Positions 35,695 to 48,306 of a stretch of DNA of 64,000 nucleotides are shown here, piece by piece (the stretch's first letter is position 1; each line of letters opens with the position of its first letter). This stretch comes from Neospora caninum Liverpool (taxonomy: Eukaryota > Apicomplexa > Conoidasida > Eucoccidiorida > Sarcocystidae). The notes below the pieces were generated by a model, which saw only the letters and a list, made by a program, of their open reading frames with translations, searched no databases and had not been told where the DNA came from. Position numbers and translations under genes: made by a program. Location: positions 1,922,001 through 1,986,000 of the forward strand of contig NC_018397.1 of the NCBI RefSeq assembly GCF_000208865.1, written 5' to 3'.

Positions 35695-36352
35695 CTTGGA
35701 AGAGGGGTCGTTCAGTCAGCGCGTGTTTAAAATCCTAAACAAATCGGGCCAAACGCAACCGCGAAGAATGCTGGAACAGCCGCATGCAGGCGCTCGGACC
35801 AGGTGTACATACACCCGGTTCACGTCCGCGCCTTGGCGCGTCAAGCACACATTCTGCTGGTGTCTCTGCTGTCCCCTCGCGCCTTGACTTCACCTTGTCC
35901 ACGTCCGCCCGCTCTCTCCTCGAACGACGAGCCGCCGCGTCAGTCGCGGGCGAGAAAGCCGAAACCGATTCTGTTTGACAAACTGGGTGGTGTGTCGAAC
36001 CCTTCCCTAAACGTATCGAGGTGCACATGCAGGAGCAGTGGTGTATGTACACACAACGGGTCGTGTTCCGCCGGCGCCAGACAGCACCTGCACACACATC
36101 CATACACATGAATAAGTGCGTCTACGTGTCTCTGTCCACGTACGCTTGTTTAGACACGTATCTGTCCTCTCTAATCAGGGAATCCTTGCTTCGTCGTGAA
36201 GAACAGCGGCGACAGCCCCCCTGCGCCGGAACGGCGGAATCAGCCGCAACTGCGATGTAAAAAACAGTGGACAAGAAAGGCTTCGACCTCATTCGTTTCC
36301 GACACACTTACAACGACAAGCAAAGGCACACAGACATTCAAAAATTCACGAA

Positions 36353-36354
<2 letters not shown>

Positions 36355-36391
<37 letters not shown>
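36355..36391. repeat. (TA)n microsatellite
   Basis: An uninterrupted TA run of about 37 bases upstream of the SET1-class gene. Confidence 0.92.
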
Positions 36392-36393
<2 letters not shown>

Positions 36394-37424
36394 CACGTAG
36401 ACCTATACTCTTGAAGATGGGTGTAGATACGGTTGGAAGAAGAGGTGGATGTATATGTATATGGAAGAGCAGAGGAATCGACAGACGGCTGTACGCAGAG
36501 AGGCAGAGAGACAGGCAGAGGGGTAAGTATGTGGATACAGAGATAGATACAGATGTGGAAGCGTACCTGTGTACATACAGTGAGATGTACATGGGAGGCT
36601 CGGTCGTTGAGGAGCTAAAAGGGTCGGGCCTCGTGGGGTGGATTGGGAGGAGGAAAGCAAGGCCAGTGGCGTCAGTCAGGAGCAGAAACAAAAGGGTGAA
36701 CGAAGCCGGTCGAAGAGATCAGAGAGGAGAGGGCGATGACCGAGACAGACGAGAAACGCTGTTGAAGCTTGTGAGACAACGTGATTAGACTTGAGTGACG
36801 GGAGGCGAAGAAGAGCCCGGAAGTGAGGAACTAAAAGTATACAGTGCAGCACTCAGCGCGTCTACGCTTTCCTGAAACGAACAAGAGGCGTGGAGGACGA
36901 GCACGCGAAAATCAAAAGGAAACTGCAACACGGTTATGCGGTTACGCGTGCAGTCCCTCGACTAAGGTGTGCGCAAAGTCGGTGAGGAAAGCAACGGAAG
37001 AAACAGCGACGCGAGAACGGCGAGAGCAGCCGAGACAAACAGAGGAATCAATTCTCTTGGCAAAAAGATGAGGAATGGATTCGGGAGATTGAAACATGAG
37101 AACTGGAGTCCCTTTCCCGAGATCGTGTTCGCTGCAAAAGGCAGTTTTCGCTTGCCCCTTGGTTCCGCACATGCACGCCATTGCATGCGGCTCGGCCTTT
37201 GTTTTTCTGTGGCTTTTGTGCTTTGCACTGGAGCGCCAGAAGAACGCCCCTTAGCTCTTCTACCGACTGCGTCTTGAGAGAAAAAAGGGTCACACAGACT
37301 GATTTGATTTGGAGACGGATACCACTTTATACAGGTGTATAGGCAGAAAGCCCAAACAGGGGGACAGCGGAGAAACGTCGCTTTAAGAGATGTTGAGAGG
37401 TAATCGGAATTCCAAGTGGAGACG

Positions 37425-37426
<2 letters not shown>

Positions 37427-37459
<33 letters not shown>

Positions 37460-37469
37460 TGTGTGTGTC
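37427..37469. repeat. (GT)n microsatellite
   Basis: A GT dinucleotide run of about 43 bases with one TT interruption, in intergenic sequence. Confidence 0.92.
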
Positions 37470-40128
37470 GGTCCGCGCGTGTCCATCTGACGCGTTTTGA
37501 CTCGATATCTGCCGAAGCGCTGCGGCGTTCTCTTCTCAAGTTATGTTTGTACTCGTCTCCGATTTGCACGGCCATGCTCCGTCGTGTTTGGCTGATCCAA
37601 TTGCTTTTGTGCAAATCTACCTCGCGCTGTTCAACAGTTCCACTCCCCACGCTTTAGGGCGGTTGTCTATGGAAGCGCGATTACACACGAAGAACGAAAT
37701 CTGCTTTTCGTTCACTCGCTGGCTAGCTGTCCACCTGCACACCTGGGTGTATCTGTCTCTTTCAGATGGGAGGAGCGGGGTCACTTGAAACAGCACAGTT
37801 GTTGCGGTGAGAAAGAGGAGTTCTAGCCACACGTACTTTGCACGTCTTAGCGTGTCACGCTCTGTGATTCACTAGCCGTCTTCAGTTCTAAGTCTCGTTT
37901 TTCTGCTGGAAGATCTTAATCCTTCTCGTAGGCTTGCGGACGAAGTTCGTTACGTACTCGGCCTTCGGCGACTCAATGTATCTCGAGTTGTGTGTGCGTA
38001 ACCCTCTCCTTTTACCCTCGTCGAAGCACAACTGATATGGAATAACCTTGATGTCGTGAAATGCTCAAACCCAACACGTGTAGCTGTCGTAGGCAGTTTT
38101 AAAGCTTTTTTAATAATCAGCAAACCTCGAATCACTTTCTAGCTCTATCTCGATCCAAATGTTTCTCGCAGTCGCTTCTCGCCGCTATTCCTTGGCATCT
38201 GTGCCTTCTCTCCCGCACGTGATGTCCTTGTCTATCTGCAGTTGCTCACTCCTTGTCCACGGCGCTTCCCAAATATAAGTGCCTCCCGCTGTGTGTGTTG
38301 CTGTCCTGCTTCATCTTTTTTTCCGTGTCCCACTGGAACCAACGCATGCTGTTGCGCGTCCGGGCCCTAGACGCCCTCGCGCAAACCCTAAAAGGGCGTA
38401 TGCCTTTCGGCATCCATCTCGCAATCAAGAGTATCTAACACATACGCACATTTTGAGATAGCTTTAGTTTTTGAACGCAGTGAGCAGCCACACAGCAGAA
38501 ACGTTATTCGGAAAATGAAGTGGCCCACAAGAGATGGAAAGTACTAGGAGCTCTGCCGTGCCTTCTCTCTGGAGAGTGGCTTCGTTTTTCTTGTCAGACA
38601 CTGTAGCAATCAGGAGATCGCAGGGAATTTCGAGGTAGTGCTCCTGCTCGGTTCGCCTTTCGAGGCACCTATCGAACGACGTGTGCGAGACAAAAGCACG
38701 CCAGAGTTTCGGGCCCTTCCCTGCAAAAAAGGGTTGTTGCAAAGGCGCCAGATCCTCGAGAGTCATTCTGTGGCTGGTCTTGCCGCCCGTCAAGTCCCTC
38801 GCCTGCACTGTGTTTCAAACTTGTGTACGCTGTGGAACCCCCCAGTAAGCGTGCCTTTAAAAAAGTATAAAGGGAGCACAAAACGCTGTTCCATCGGCGA
38901 CGCAGAGGTGGCTTTTTGTCTGGTGTCCGGAGGGCTGCGGCGTGTGTTTCTCCAAAGCGTTTCTCGGGTCACATTATCTAGTAAAGAATATATGAGAGCA
39001 ACTGAGCATATCGAAGTCGACTGATTCGATTGCCAGCGACACGCGCACGTTCGGTGCGCCATCAGTCCGCGCGCTCCGAAAACACTCGGAACGGAAAGAT
39101 TTGTGGGAAATCCCTGGTACGTCTACGGGTGCGCGGCCACACGCATGGGATCCCGTGGTGCTTTCCAGTTCCTTCAGTCCTTGGTCATTGAACGGAGTTT
39201 GAAAGTTCGCCCAATGGAAGGAAGACAAAACAAACTGACAGCAGATGGCATGGCGGGCTACGCTGCGTGGCGGAATCGACGTCGGTCTGTGTACGAATGA
39301 AAAAACTGTCACAAGGGTTCGACCGGAAGTGCGTGCGCCTTCAGCAGAAAAGAAGAGCTCTCTCTGTCCGCCGCTCGGCTTCTTTCCCGGCGTTTTTCGC
39401 TTCTCGAGGTTCGAGAGGCGATGCAGCGGAGAGGGGGCAAGTGGCAGTGAGGCATGGGAAGCGGGTATAAGGGAAAACGCCGGCCAAAAACATGGGAGGA
39501 GGAGAGAGCGCACAAAAAGGAACGACACAACGGAGCGAAGCGACTGTGTGTCCGTATCTCTCACTCCTTCCCTTTGTTCCGTCGCAGGGAGCAAGAGCTC
39601 CAACCCACGCGCCTGAATGTGTTGCCTTCAACTTGTGCAAAAAAAGCCGTGTACGGCAGGGTGTCAGTGCGTCGAACGCAGAGACAGAACAGCGCACCTC
39701 TCGGCAAACACCAGCCACGTGTACGCGCGCTACACCAATGGCCATGTCGGAGCTTTCTTTATTTTCTGCAGCGAAAAAGGCCGCTCTCGCTCTTCCGAGA
39801 CGTGGACTCTCGACCTGAATGAACGCTCGGCTTCAGCGATGATGGCGCCACCCACTCAGAAGGATCTGCGTCTTCCACCGGCCAAAGAGATTCGTCACTT
39901 GACCTGAATAAATTTGCATTCTTCCTTCCTCCCGTCACTCCTTCAAAATATGACACAGCAAGCGTAACTAGACAAATAAAACGCCACCTTTTCGAGACTT
40001 TGAGTGCCCCACGCCCGGACTCGCCGCACGCTGCCAACATCTGCCGTGCAGAGCCGCGCGGCTGAGGTGTACAGACACCGGACGGGACGCTCTAGGCTGC
40101 GCGTCGCCTCGGTTTCTCCAACGTGCAT

Positions 40129-41469
40129 TCAGACCAGGCCAACCATTTTTCTACTGAGGAGCCTGCGCACTCTATCGTACGTCTGAAGCAGAAGACCCTC
40201 ACGCGCCTTTTCAGTTCCCCAGACGATCAGCACGAGAGTTACCTCGATCCCGTCTTCTGGTTTTGGCTGCAACTCCGGACAGCTTGCACAGCAGCTTTTG
40301 CTGCTCGCCACACCTTCATCCGGGCTGCGGCTGCCAGCTGCTGCCTGACTGACGCAGAGAGAAGACGGAGCATTTTGGGCGTTGGCAGTTCTACTGGGCA
40401 CCTGTCCCTCTTCGGCTCCTTCGGAGACTGTTCGGTTCGCTACCTGAAGATCCCTATCTTCCTCCGCACGTGTTTGGCGGATTTCTCGCGCCTCGTCCTC
40501 TACGTGTCCCCCGTCTCTGCCAGGCAGCGCACCGGGGGCGAAATCTGCCCCGCTCTCTCCCGCCTTTCTCTGGTCCACCTGTGCGCCTGCACCGGTGGCC
40601 TGCACTGCCTCTCCACGGTCTCTGTCGCCTGCCTGACGTCTCGCCTCCCTTTCTCTCTGGGCCTGCGCATACCGCCTCGCTTCTTCCTCCGGGGGCAACT
40701 CGCCCTCGCGAACACAGAAGGGCCCGACTGCGGCTTTGTCTCTATCGCAGGACACCACCAACACAGGCAGCTCATCTCCGGATTCCAGATCGGCGGCGCA
40801 GGAGCAAGTGTGTGGCGCTTGCACAGTCTGCTGCTCGCTTGTCCCGTTTGCCTCGCAAGCTGCGCATTCGCGCTTCAGTGCCTTCGTCCGCGGGCAGCGG
40901 ATGGGACACCGGCTGCCGTCGGCGTAGCAGAATTGCATGTCAGCGGCAGGCTGGTCGCTAAGCACGTACACGAACTCATCGTAGAGCGAGGCGAGAAGTG
41001 CGGCAACGGTTTGAGCGCCGCTGTGTTGACTTTCGATCGGCCCGTGCCTCACGTGCTCTGTCTCTCTTCTCTGACGCGCAGCCCTTTTGGGTTCTGGCGA
41101 GACGGCTTCGCGCGGCGGCGCGTCTGAGCGCGGCTTGCCGTTCTCGCTGGCAATCATGCATGCTGGCGCAAAGTGCCAGGGCGGGAAAGAAAGGGCCTTT
41201 GCGGCGAACGGTTGTGTGTGTGATGAGGAAACGGCAGCGGCGACGATGCCGCCGTCACACAGCGACACCACAAGAATGTTGCGAATCTGTTTGTAGGGGC
41301 ACCCGTCTTCGTCCGCTCCATAGATTACCGGGGCTTCCCCGCCATTTTCTGCCTGCGAATCGTCTTCCCTCCGTGCTAGGCTACTCTGGGCGCTTCCTCC
41401 GCGGCCACAGCAGCAACACTCGTGCAGACATGAATAAAGGAGCAACTCCAGAACCTCCACGCAGAGCAT
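40129..41469 (-). CDS. Unrecognised protein of about 446 residues
   Basis: A single open frame runs from the ATG at 41469 (MLCVEVLELLLYS) to a stop at 40129. The open frame extends about 36 codons upstream without another ATG, and the chosen ATG has an A at -3. A Cys-rich segment (CLHECCCCG) follows the first helix. Alternating hydrophobic, strand-like segments (IRNILVVSLCDGGIVAAAV, FVYVLSD, ELPVLVVSCDRDKAAVG) are separated by charged low-complexity loops. The C-terminus returns to structured sequence (EVTLVLIVWGTEKAREGLLL). This could be a small alpha/beta domain carrying long insertions, as often seen in coccidian versions of conserved proteins. I do not recognise the family. An additional 5' or 3' exon cannot be excluded. 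Confidence 0.6.
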   Translation of the reverse strand: MLCVEVLELLLYSCLHECCCCGRGGSAQSSLARREDDSQAENGGEAPVIYGADEDGCPYKQIRNILVVSLCDGGIVAAAVSSSHTQPFAAKALSFPPWHFAPACMIASENGKPRSDAPPREAVSPEPKRAARQRRETEHVRHGPIESQHSGAQTVAALLASLYDEFVYVLSDQPAADMQFCYADGSRCPIRCPRTKALKRECAACEANGTSEQQTVQAPHTCSCAADLESGDELPVLVVSCDRDKAAVGPFCVREGELPPEEEARRYAQAQREREARRQAGDRDRGEAVQATGAGAQVDQRKAGESGADFAPGALPGRDGGHVEDEAREIRQTRAEEDRDLQVANRTVSEGAEEGQVPSRTANAQNAPSSLCVSQAAAGSRSPDEGVASSKSCCASCPELQPKPEDGIEVTLVLIVWGTEKAREGLLLQTYDRVRRLLSRKMVGLV

Positions 41470-44295
41470 CGTCCCTGCCCTCTCTTCAGAAGGGAACGCG
41501 AGTTGCAAGATCCGCGAGAATCGCGTGCGGCACGAACCGAGCCTCCTCGTCCTTCGCTGTGCGCTCAGAACGCGCACGCATGTTTACACTGAAACCAGGA
41601 AGTCGCCTACGCTGTCACTACTTACGAGACGAAAGCTCGCCGAGACGCCAAGAAGTCTCCCTCGAATCGAAGCGGGGAACAAGGCGAGTGCGAAATCGCG
41701 AGATGTCCGCTCCTCGTCCGCAAACGCAGTTTACTGTCGTCGGCAGAGGGACAAAAAAGTTTCTGCCGCGCAACCAGTTTGCAGAATGAAGACTGAGAAA
41801 AGTCCACGCCCTTTTTTGCAGAGCTGTCAGCGTGCCCACCACGCAACTCTCCGAGTCTATTTTCTGGAACAAAACAAAGGGACAAAGCGGGCGAAAAAGC
41901 AGGAGAATCCTTGCAGCGGCGGGTATACAGATGTGGGTGCTCGAGCCGTGTACACGCGCTGCATGGTGTTTGCTACCGCGTTGCGTATAGAAGCCGCTCA
42001 AGCGCGCCGTGAATTGCACCACGTATGAAAACCGCGTGAAACCGAACGCTTTTTTGTCCCCCCTCTTCTGGACAGTTCCAGAGCAAGCTTTAAAAGGCGT
42101 GTTCTCCCCGACGCGAGCAACACCCGACTTTGCCGCGTCCAACACACACACGGCAAAAAGCCGCAGGTGTGCATGCAGGCCGAGCGTCTGGGCCTGGTAC
42201 ACTGAAACGTCTAGTTTTCTCCAGAAACCGCAAGGTGTTTAGTGACCCCTGAACGGCCAGGTGGACAACTTGCGTCTTCCGCTGATAGAAAGGTGAAAAA
42301 AGGCTTTGCACGGGCGGGCGGGTACGACGCACCGGCCGTTGCGGCAGTGCCTCGGAACGCTGCCTTCCGCGTACGCTTGCTTCTGCTCTGTTTCTGTCGG
42401 CCGGGAGCTCTGTGGTCTCTGCGGGGTTGCCTCTTCCAGTTTCTCGCGATGTTCGACATGGCTTTTCATTTGCCACTCGCTCTCGCAGAGAAACGGTTCG
42501 GTTCCGAGGGTGGCTGTCGAATGACACACCAGAGTCCACACGGCACATGACGCCGTGGGAACATGCGGACGATGCGCTCGATTTTCCAGAAGAGTCGAGC
42601 CTGGCCTTTCTAGAAGTCGCGCTTTCGAGTTATTCACGGACGCAGTCGCTCACGCACTACCTGCCTCAATGCATGAAACAGTTCAGTTGTGGGTGTCTTT
42701 TTTAGCCCGGCAAATTGAGGAACGTGTGGAAAACTGCAAAAGCGCAAGAGAAAAGCTGCATCCCCGGTTCGTTGGCTGGGGCGGCCCGTCTTTTCATTTC
42801 TTCGAGGCTTCGGGCGACACCCTGACACCTGAACGCTGGAAAAACGCATTTTGCTTCAGGCAGTTGAGCGCGATCACGCAGTCAGCCCCAGACAGGTCAG
42901 ACGTAGTTGCACACGCAGTGGCAAATCCGTGTCCTGCAGCCCACCTGCGAGTCTGCTACCCCACAGCTTGAAGTTCATCCTGAATTCTCTGCGTCACTTG
43001 TACTTTCTCTGTAATTATACCCTTTGCACGTGACTAGGAACGCAGGCCTCCTTGTTCGCGACAATGTAGTAAGGCTCCACTGTTCACTGCGACTAAATGG
43101 GAATGAAACATCATTTTAGGTTTTCCAGGAATTCTATTTGGAAGAAATGGATGTGGGAAAGAAGAGTGCAAGCAAGGTCAAACAGTATCGTAGCGGACCC
43201 TTGTCGCTTCAGTCACTTTTTGAACTGGCGCCGCCTCACATTGCGTGTCAGGATTCACTTCCTGCACTGACGTGCTTCACACAAGGACAAATATGCGTAT
43301 GCTCTCTGTAAAGGCTGGCACCTACGAGGATCAGCGGTGTTTCGCCTTAGTGTGGACACCCGCCAGATCTGAGCCTTTTCATCTAAAGTGTAACTGACAC
43401 GGTGAGCCTCTTTCGCTCCGGAGGGAGGGAGCGCTCTAGAGGGAAAACGAGCAGCTGATACAGAACTACGAATCAGGCGCTGGACAGTATACCGATCATG
43501 ACGGCGCTCTTGGATATATGTGGTGAGATTTCTCTATGGTTTTGTGAGCAGACGTACGAATGTACGTACGTTACTGCCACCATCATTGGTTGTGTTTTTC
43601 GAAACGAACACTTTCTGCGAGTCCGATAAGGGAACCTGCGGGTTGAATAGAAAGGGCGTGGCTAACGAAGAGATGCTGCCTAGCTGGACCACCGGCGGTT
43701 TGAAGGGAAAGCACAAACAGTTGTGCTGTTGAGTACATTCTTAAACCCTCTCATCAGTTGTCACAACGAAAGCGTGAGTCTTACGTCGAAAAAGGGAAAA
43801 AACGGGAGACCTTGGGAAGGAGGGCAAAAAATCCACCTGAAACTCGGTCAACGAAGGCAGAAATCCTCCGCGGGAACACCGGAGGAATGAGTACGGCACA
43901 ACGGGGTACAATGTGGATGCATAGTAGACATGTCTAGGACATGTTTACATATATATACTGAATATGACCATTCTGACGCCAACAAGCAAGTGCGCTTATC
44001 TTCCCTGTGAAGAACCAACGGGAACAGCCTCGGGCCTCTGCCGCGATGCCGTCCACAGGCTACCGAGATGCTGGAACGGTGTCCATACACACGGAACGCC
44101 TCCTGGTCGGGCTAAGTTCACATGCGCACTCGACTCTGTTGAATGCAAAAAAAACGGTCCGCAAATGCCACTCTGTGTCGATACCGGTTGGGACTCGAGA
44201 CACAGCTCTTTCCTCCTGTCGACAAACATCCTTGGTTCATTCAAGCTACATCACCACCCCCCTGAACTCCCGCCACCGGAGCGAGCTCGGAGAAG
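41470..44295. other. Intergenic region, no gene seen
   Basis: Sequence between two minus-strand genes. GC content falls from about 42900 onward. Short open frames on both strands have no consistent codon character or recognisable motif. It probably contains the promoter and 5' untranslated region of the 40129-41469 gene and the 3' untranslated region of the FUN14 gene. Confidence 0.5.
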
Positions 44296-45381
44296 CTACT
44301 TGGAAGCGCGCAGGCCATACAGCAGGCCAAAAGATAGGCCCGCTGTCGACGGCAGACCCTGTGCCATCATTCGCATAAACGAGTTTTTGATGACTGCAAT
44401 GTCTTCGTGGTCAAACTTCCCATCTCCGTTCACATCCAACGGCTTCATAATGTCCTCTTCAACCTGTTTCCAGTTCACCCTGATGTAGCCGTAGTGACTG
44501 AGCGTCTGAAATAGCACATGAAAGCCCACCCAAAAACACCAGAGCCCACCTTTTGGTTGTGGTTCGAAAACATCAATTTCTACCTGCTGACACTCACGTG
44601 GCATGTACTTGCTATACGTATACGCGTATACACCTAAGTGTTCAAGGGCGCACATCATGCACCAGGGGAGTCTTCTGTCACTAACAGTTCATTCGACGGC
44701 GCTGGGAAGCCGACGCCTGGAAGAAATCCGAAAGAAAGAAAGTTCTGTCTATGAATCATAAGAAGTACGTTTGGTGCTTCTCACTACGGAAAGCAAAGAT
44801 GAAACTATGCAGGCTGTCACCGTGTTCCCAGGTCTTACTAAAGACATACATAGTTGGTGACGTACGCACACATAAATATATAGAGGTCAGGAAGTAGTGA
44901 AGATATCGGTACGTGGGAGTTTCTCTCGTTCGTAGCAATTTCCCTCTCTCCGGAGGCGAGCAAATATTAGCATGCGGTTGATCTGTGTGAGCAACCTGTG
45001 TTACAGTGAACAGTTTCGCACCTGTACAGAGATGAATCCAATTCCACAGAGCAAAGCGCCGAAGCGAAGAGCCCTGTTCACGGCATAACCTGCGCAATAG
45101 CCAAAAATGAGCCCGGCACTGATTTCGTCGGTGTAGAGAATACTCGATCCGAGGTACTTGTTGTTGAGTTGCATCCAGTCTGAGACGCTCGAAACATTCT
45201 TGCATGCTAAGGCGTAGGAAGAGAGATTGCTGGACAGACGGCTGAAGAACGAGTCATTGTATGCTTGCGAAACGGAAGAGGGAAGAGAGGAAGCAGGCGA
45301 AAGAGAACTGTTGCTGGAACCCGCCAGTTCTGCAGTCTTGGCCGCTTCGACTTGCGGGGAGGAAGCAGTCGAGGACGCCAT
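44296..45381 (-). CDS. FUN14-domain membrane protein with an EF-hand-like loop
   Basis: Two exons, 45381-45022 and 44505-44296, join in phase 0 (donor CAG|GTGCGA, acceptor TATTTCAG) to give 189 residues. Residues 1-60 are Ser/Ala-rich. The FUN14 domain covers about 75-187, with a first hydrophobic helix (EISAGLIFGYCAGYAVNRAL), a second (GALLCGIGFISVQ), the conserved segment SHYGYIRVNWKQVEEDI, and a last Gly-rich helix (TAGLSFGLLYGL). Residues 144-155 (DVNGDGKFDHED) match an EF-hand loop apart from Asp at position 12. A DWMQL sequence at 68-72 resembles an LC3/Atg8-interacting motif just ahead of the domain. Animal FUNDC1 and yeast Fun14 sit in the mitochondrial outer membrane or at ER contacts, and FUNDC1 is a mitophagy receptor. 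Location and role here are inferred. Confidence 0.85.
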
Positions 45382-48306
45382 TATTGCCACTGTTTACGGA
45401 AGACGACTGAGAAAAAAGGGAAGAACTCCCGTCTGAACAGGAGCTGCTACAAGGTGGACACGAACCACGAGGGAGGGGACGAGGCGGTCGGAAAGTGAGA
45501 AGATCCAACGAATAACAGCTGAAATTTGCAAGACCGATATACGGCAGGAATGCGACAACACAAGAGCGGCTCAAGTGTCGTTTGGTAGGCGAAACAGAGG
45601 AAAAGCTCGGTGTTTAGAGAGGTAAAGGGGAGTTCTTGAGAAGAAATATGGAAAGGAAAAAGGAGATGTGTCCGAAAATGTCGCCAGAGTCGCCGAGGAC
45701 ACGCACAGCGTCGCGCACAGTTGTGTCACGCCACTGGTAGATGCAACCTACCCAGAAGGGAGAGGGAAAAGTAAGGGGGCAAGTGGGACAAACAAAATGT
45801 CTGTTTCGGGCTTCTTATCCTAGTTCTTGCGGATCCTTTGATTTTACGCGTGCCTAGGCCAATCAATGCGTCTTTCCATCATGCAGGACCGCGCGTAGTA
45901 GACACACGGGAGTTCAGCGTTTCTGCTGGACTGGCTGCCGGGCTGCATGCCTTCGCAAGAAGCCCCACAAGATATACGCCTGGTCCACCTACTCTTCAGT
46001 CAAAACCGGGGTTTTGTATTCCCACTTTCCGCCTGGATTTCCAGTGTGCATACTGATGCGACATGTACACAGAACGATCCACGCGCAGGCGAGAAGTCCT
46101 TTGCCGGCTCCAGTGTGCCTTAGCCTGGACCTACATACACAGGGACTTGTCGGTCTTCAGTGGATCGCCTCTCTAACGATAAACAGCTTGGCGGATTTCA
46201 GTTACCCTTGCCGGAGAGATAAGTATGAACGGGTCACATATGCGTCAGCAATATACATGGGTTACACGTCTCTGCCTTATCCAGTGTTACGTCTCTCCTT
46301 ATGAAGCGTAGATATGCCACTGAAGTTTGTCTTTGGATGTTAATCCCAGTCGCGCCTCCCCTGAGGCAATTTTCCACAAGCACTCCTCCAAAGTTAGTCT
46401 CAAGACGGTCCTCACTCGTGCCCTCTTTGCACCGAAAGCGTCCCTGGTTGGTGACGCGGTTTCAGCGGTGGTGGTTTGCTGAGTCTAGTGAACTTGGTTT
46501 TCCACGTATAACAACACACACCAGCCAGGGGCTGTTTGCCACGCCTCACTGTGTCAAGGGTGCAAGACCATCTGTTCCTCTCGACTGCGAAAACGGTTAC
46601 GGACACAGCGTTTTTGCACGTTGTTTACACAGTACCGGAAGAAACGCCACTACACGCGGTCTCAGCAACACGCTCCTTGTTCCGGTTCTTTCTATATGGC
46701 TGGTCATATGGCGACTCATCAAACATTTTCCTGAGCGAAGCGTAATGTTTCCCAGGTCCTATAACGGGAAAAAGACAGTTTCTGTGTTGCCCCAAACGAC
46801 TCACTGATCCTCGGGCAGCCGACAGCGCAGTGTTCGCACACGCTTCGTCGAACTTCTTCGCGAGAAACACACGGACAGCGATTCTTTTCCAAAGTGCATT
46901 TGCTTCCGGAAGTGCATCCCAATGCTTTCAAATCTATTTCCTCGGCAAAGAACCTGCTCATACCCATGGGCTCAACATAGACGTTTAAGCTGCATTAGGT
47001 TCTGTGCAAGCCGGCAAGGGCAAAGCGGTTCGTCCTGTCCCCCCGATCTTGCTTTTTCGCGGCGCGATTCACGTCCACGGCTCAGACTGGCGAAGTATGT
47101 TGTGCAGGAACTGTCCCTGCCTTCTGACTGCTGTTTCCAATTGTCAGATTTATCAGGAAGTGATGTCGATTCTGTGTGTGTGTGTACGGGTGGACTCTAT
47201 TCGCGTGGTGGGCCGCAACACGTCAAGTTTTCTAGGAAAGCTCGACCTGCAAGCTTAAGCGACACACAGAAACTACGGCCATAGTAGGCCGGCTTTTACA
47301 GCACGTTTCAGATCTTTCACGCACCCTACAGAGGAGCAGCTGCTCGACAGTCGACTAGAGAATATGTGTCACAGAAACAGCTCGGGGTTTGGGACTCTCC
47401 TCTGCCAGTCTCGAGAATTCTTCAGAAGGGGGAAAAGGGGAAGACAACAACGCCGTATATCAACATCCTGCACTCTCAGCAGCAACAGGTAGTCTTGCGA
47501 AAACAATTACTACGGAAACGCTGCTGGTCCGCCTCGTATCCTCGATAAAAGGAAGCTTTGTTCCTAAGACTGGCACGTTGAAACCGACAACTGTTCAACA
47601 GCACAGCGGGGTACTTCTGTAGCTGAAAGGGAAACATACACATGGATTGAAAAGGTCTTGTACACACGAAGTGAAAGACAAGCAACGGCGACCAGCACGC
47701 GATTGTGTAAATGCGACAGTTGTCGCCTCTGAAACACACGTAGCCTAGTTCCCTACACACGAGAAACACCTTCCACATCCAAAAGACGCAATGACAACCG
47801 CGCAATTCCCTTGGGGACAAAAATCCATTAACGGGCGAGACCAGCATGTCAAAAGGATCTCGGTGCCAGGAAGCGGGGCACACAGCTGCTCAAGAAGCAG
47901 GCTTGTCTTTTAGGTGGCCCCTGTAAGTTCTGATTTGCCAGGCGACAGACACAAGCGACGAGGCTCTCTATGCTCCAGTCTCTCTTTGCGCACATGTCGT
48001 TCCGGGGGTGGAGAGGAAAACTCAACCAAGAACTCGACTGTGTGTGTGGACACGGAGGGATGCGAGACTCGAGCAAAAGGCGTGTCGCTGCGTCTTCAAC
48101 TTGTTCGACGGTGTATTTCTTGTGCGAATCTCCTGTTTTTCGTGACTTCACTGAGTGCCTGCAAACGTCTGCATAGCTTCTTATCCGCCGACTGCCAACT
48201 CGGGGAACCCCTGCAAAAGCAAGTCTCCTCACTGCGCGTCCAGACACTCCAGCAACCACACAAAAGCGTCTGGAGTCTTCAGGCAGAAACCCCCGGCCGG
48301 ACGCCT
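45382..48306. other. Intergenic region, no gene seen
   Basis: Sequence between the FUN14 start and the end of the PPPDE gene, both on the minus strand. It is less GC-rich than the genes. Short open frames (for example 46301-46807 plus) lack conserved features. It is expected to contain the FUN14 promoter and the PPPDE 3' untranslated region. Confidence 0.5.

Larger units (their letters stand above)
35695..40128. other. Intergenic region upstream of the SET1-class gene
   Basis: It spans from the SET1-class ATG (35694) to the stop of the next minus-strand gene (40129), so it should hold the former's promoter and 5' untranslated region and the latter's 3' untranslated region. It contains a (TA)n run at 36355-36391 and a (GT)n run at 37427-37469. 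Short open frames on both strands show no conserved features, and I call no gene here. Confidence 0.55.
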
